Shown here one piece after another: positions 63,947-64,000 of a DNA stretch of 64,000 nt. The notes below the pieces were generated by a model, which ran no database searches, was not told the DNA's origin, and saw only the letters and a program-made list of their open reading frames with translations. The stretch comes from Cucumis sativus (lineage: Eukaryota > Streptophyta > Magnoliopsida > Cucurbitales > Cucurbitaceae). The stretch's first letter is position 1. The number at the start of each line of letters is the position of its first letter. The DNA lies in contig NC_026661.2 in assembly GCF_000004075.3 (NCBI RefSeq), positions 4,464,001 to 4,528,000 of the forward strand. Direction: 5' to 3'. Both the position numbers and the translations under genes were made by a program.

Positions 63947-64000
63947 CTATAAAAAATCAAAACACCCAATATCATATCAGCTTGAATATGACCTAAACAA

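Overview
The window looks like nuclear DNA of a flowering plant, most probably a cucurbit. The evidence is AT-rich intergenic DNA, intron-rich genes with GT-AG splicing and close matches to plant families, a plant nuclear tRNA-Gly, and short TIR elements and SINE/LINE tails of the kind I associate with cucurbit genomes. The cucurbit assignment rests on recall, not on a search.

Layout. 1-2.6 kb: AT-rich DNA with a CACTA-type terminus and a SINE fragment. 2.8-4.9 kb: an intronless L-type lectin receptor kinase (LecRK, class IX-like). 5-10.6 kb: gene-poor. 10.6-25.6 kb: four small intronless cystatin-like genes. Three of them (14.99, 19.17 and 24.33 kb) have a glycine-rich N-terminus and lie in duplicated units; two of these units also carry a decayed ABCC-type transporter fragment. 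25.6-28.7 kb: small TIR elements, including a clean Tourist-like MITE. 28.7-39.8 kb: three more LecRK genes plus a broken LecRK tail. 40.7-49.2 kb: a 12-exon ITPK4-like inositol phosphate kinase with LINE and SINE pieces in its introns. 49.5 kb: tRNA-Gly(GCC). 50.9-53.2 kb: five-exon L-galactose dehydrogenase (ascorbate synthesis). 56.4-57.2 kb: an HEMK2/MTQ2-type eRF1 glutamine methyltransferase. 59.4-64 kb: the 3' half of an ankyrin-DHHC S-acyltransferase (PAT23-like) that runs off the right edge.

Biologically the left 40 kb is an accessory, duplicating neighbourhood: cell-surface lectin kinases beside a small local family of cystatin-fold proteins. Both kinds of gene are often tied to defence, but no functional link is shown by the sequence. 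The right 23 kb is a conserved housekeeping block. The most unusual content is the glycine-rich cystatin-like family and its duplication with ABCC debris, the loss of both usual sugar-binding residues in the first LecRK, and a SINE-like retroposon nested in a TIR element with an 8-bp target duplication.
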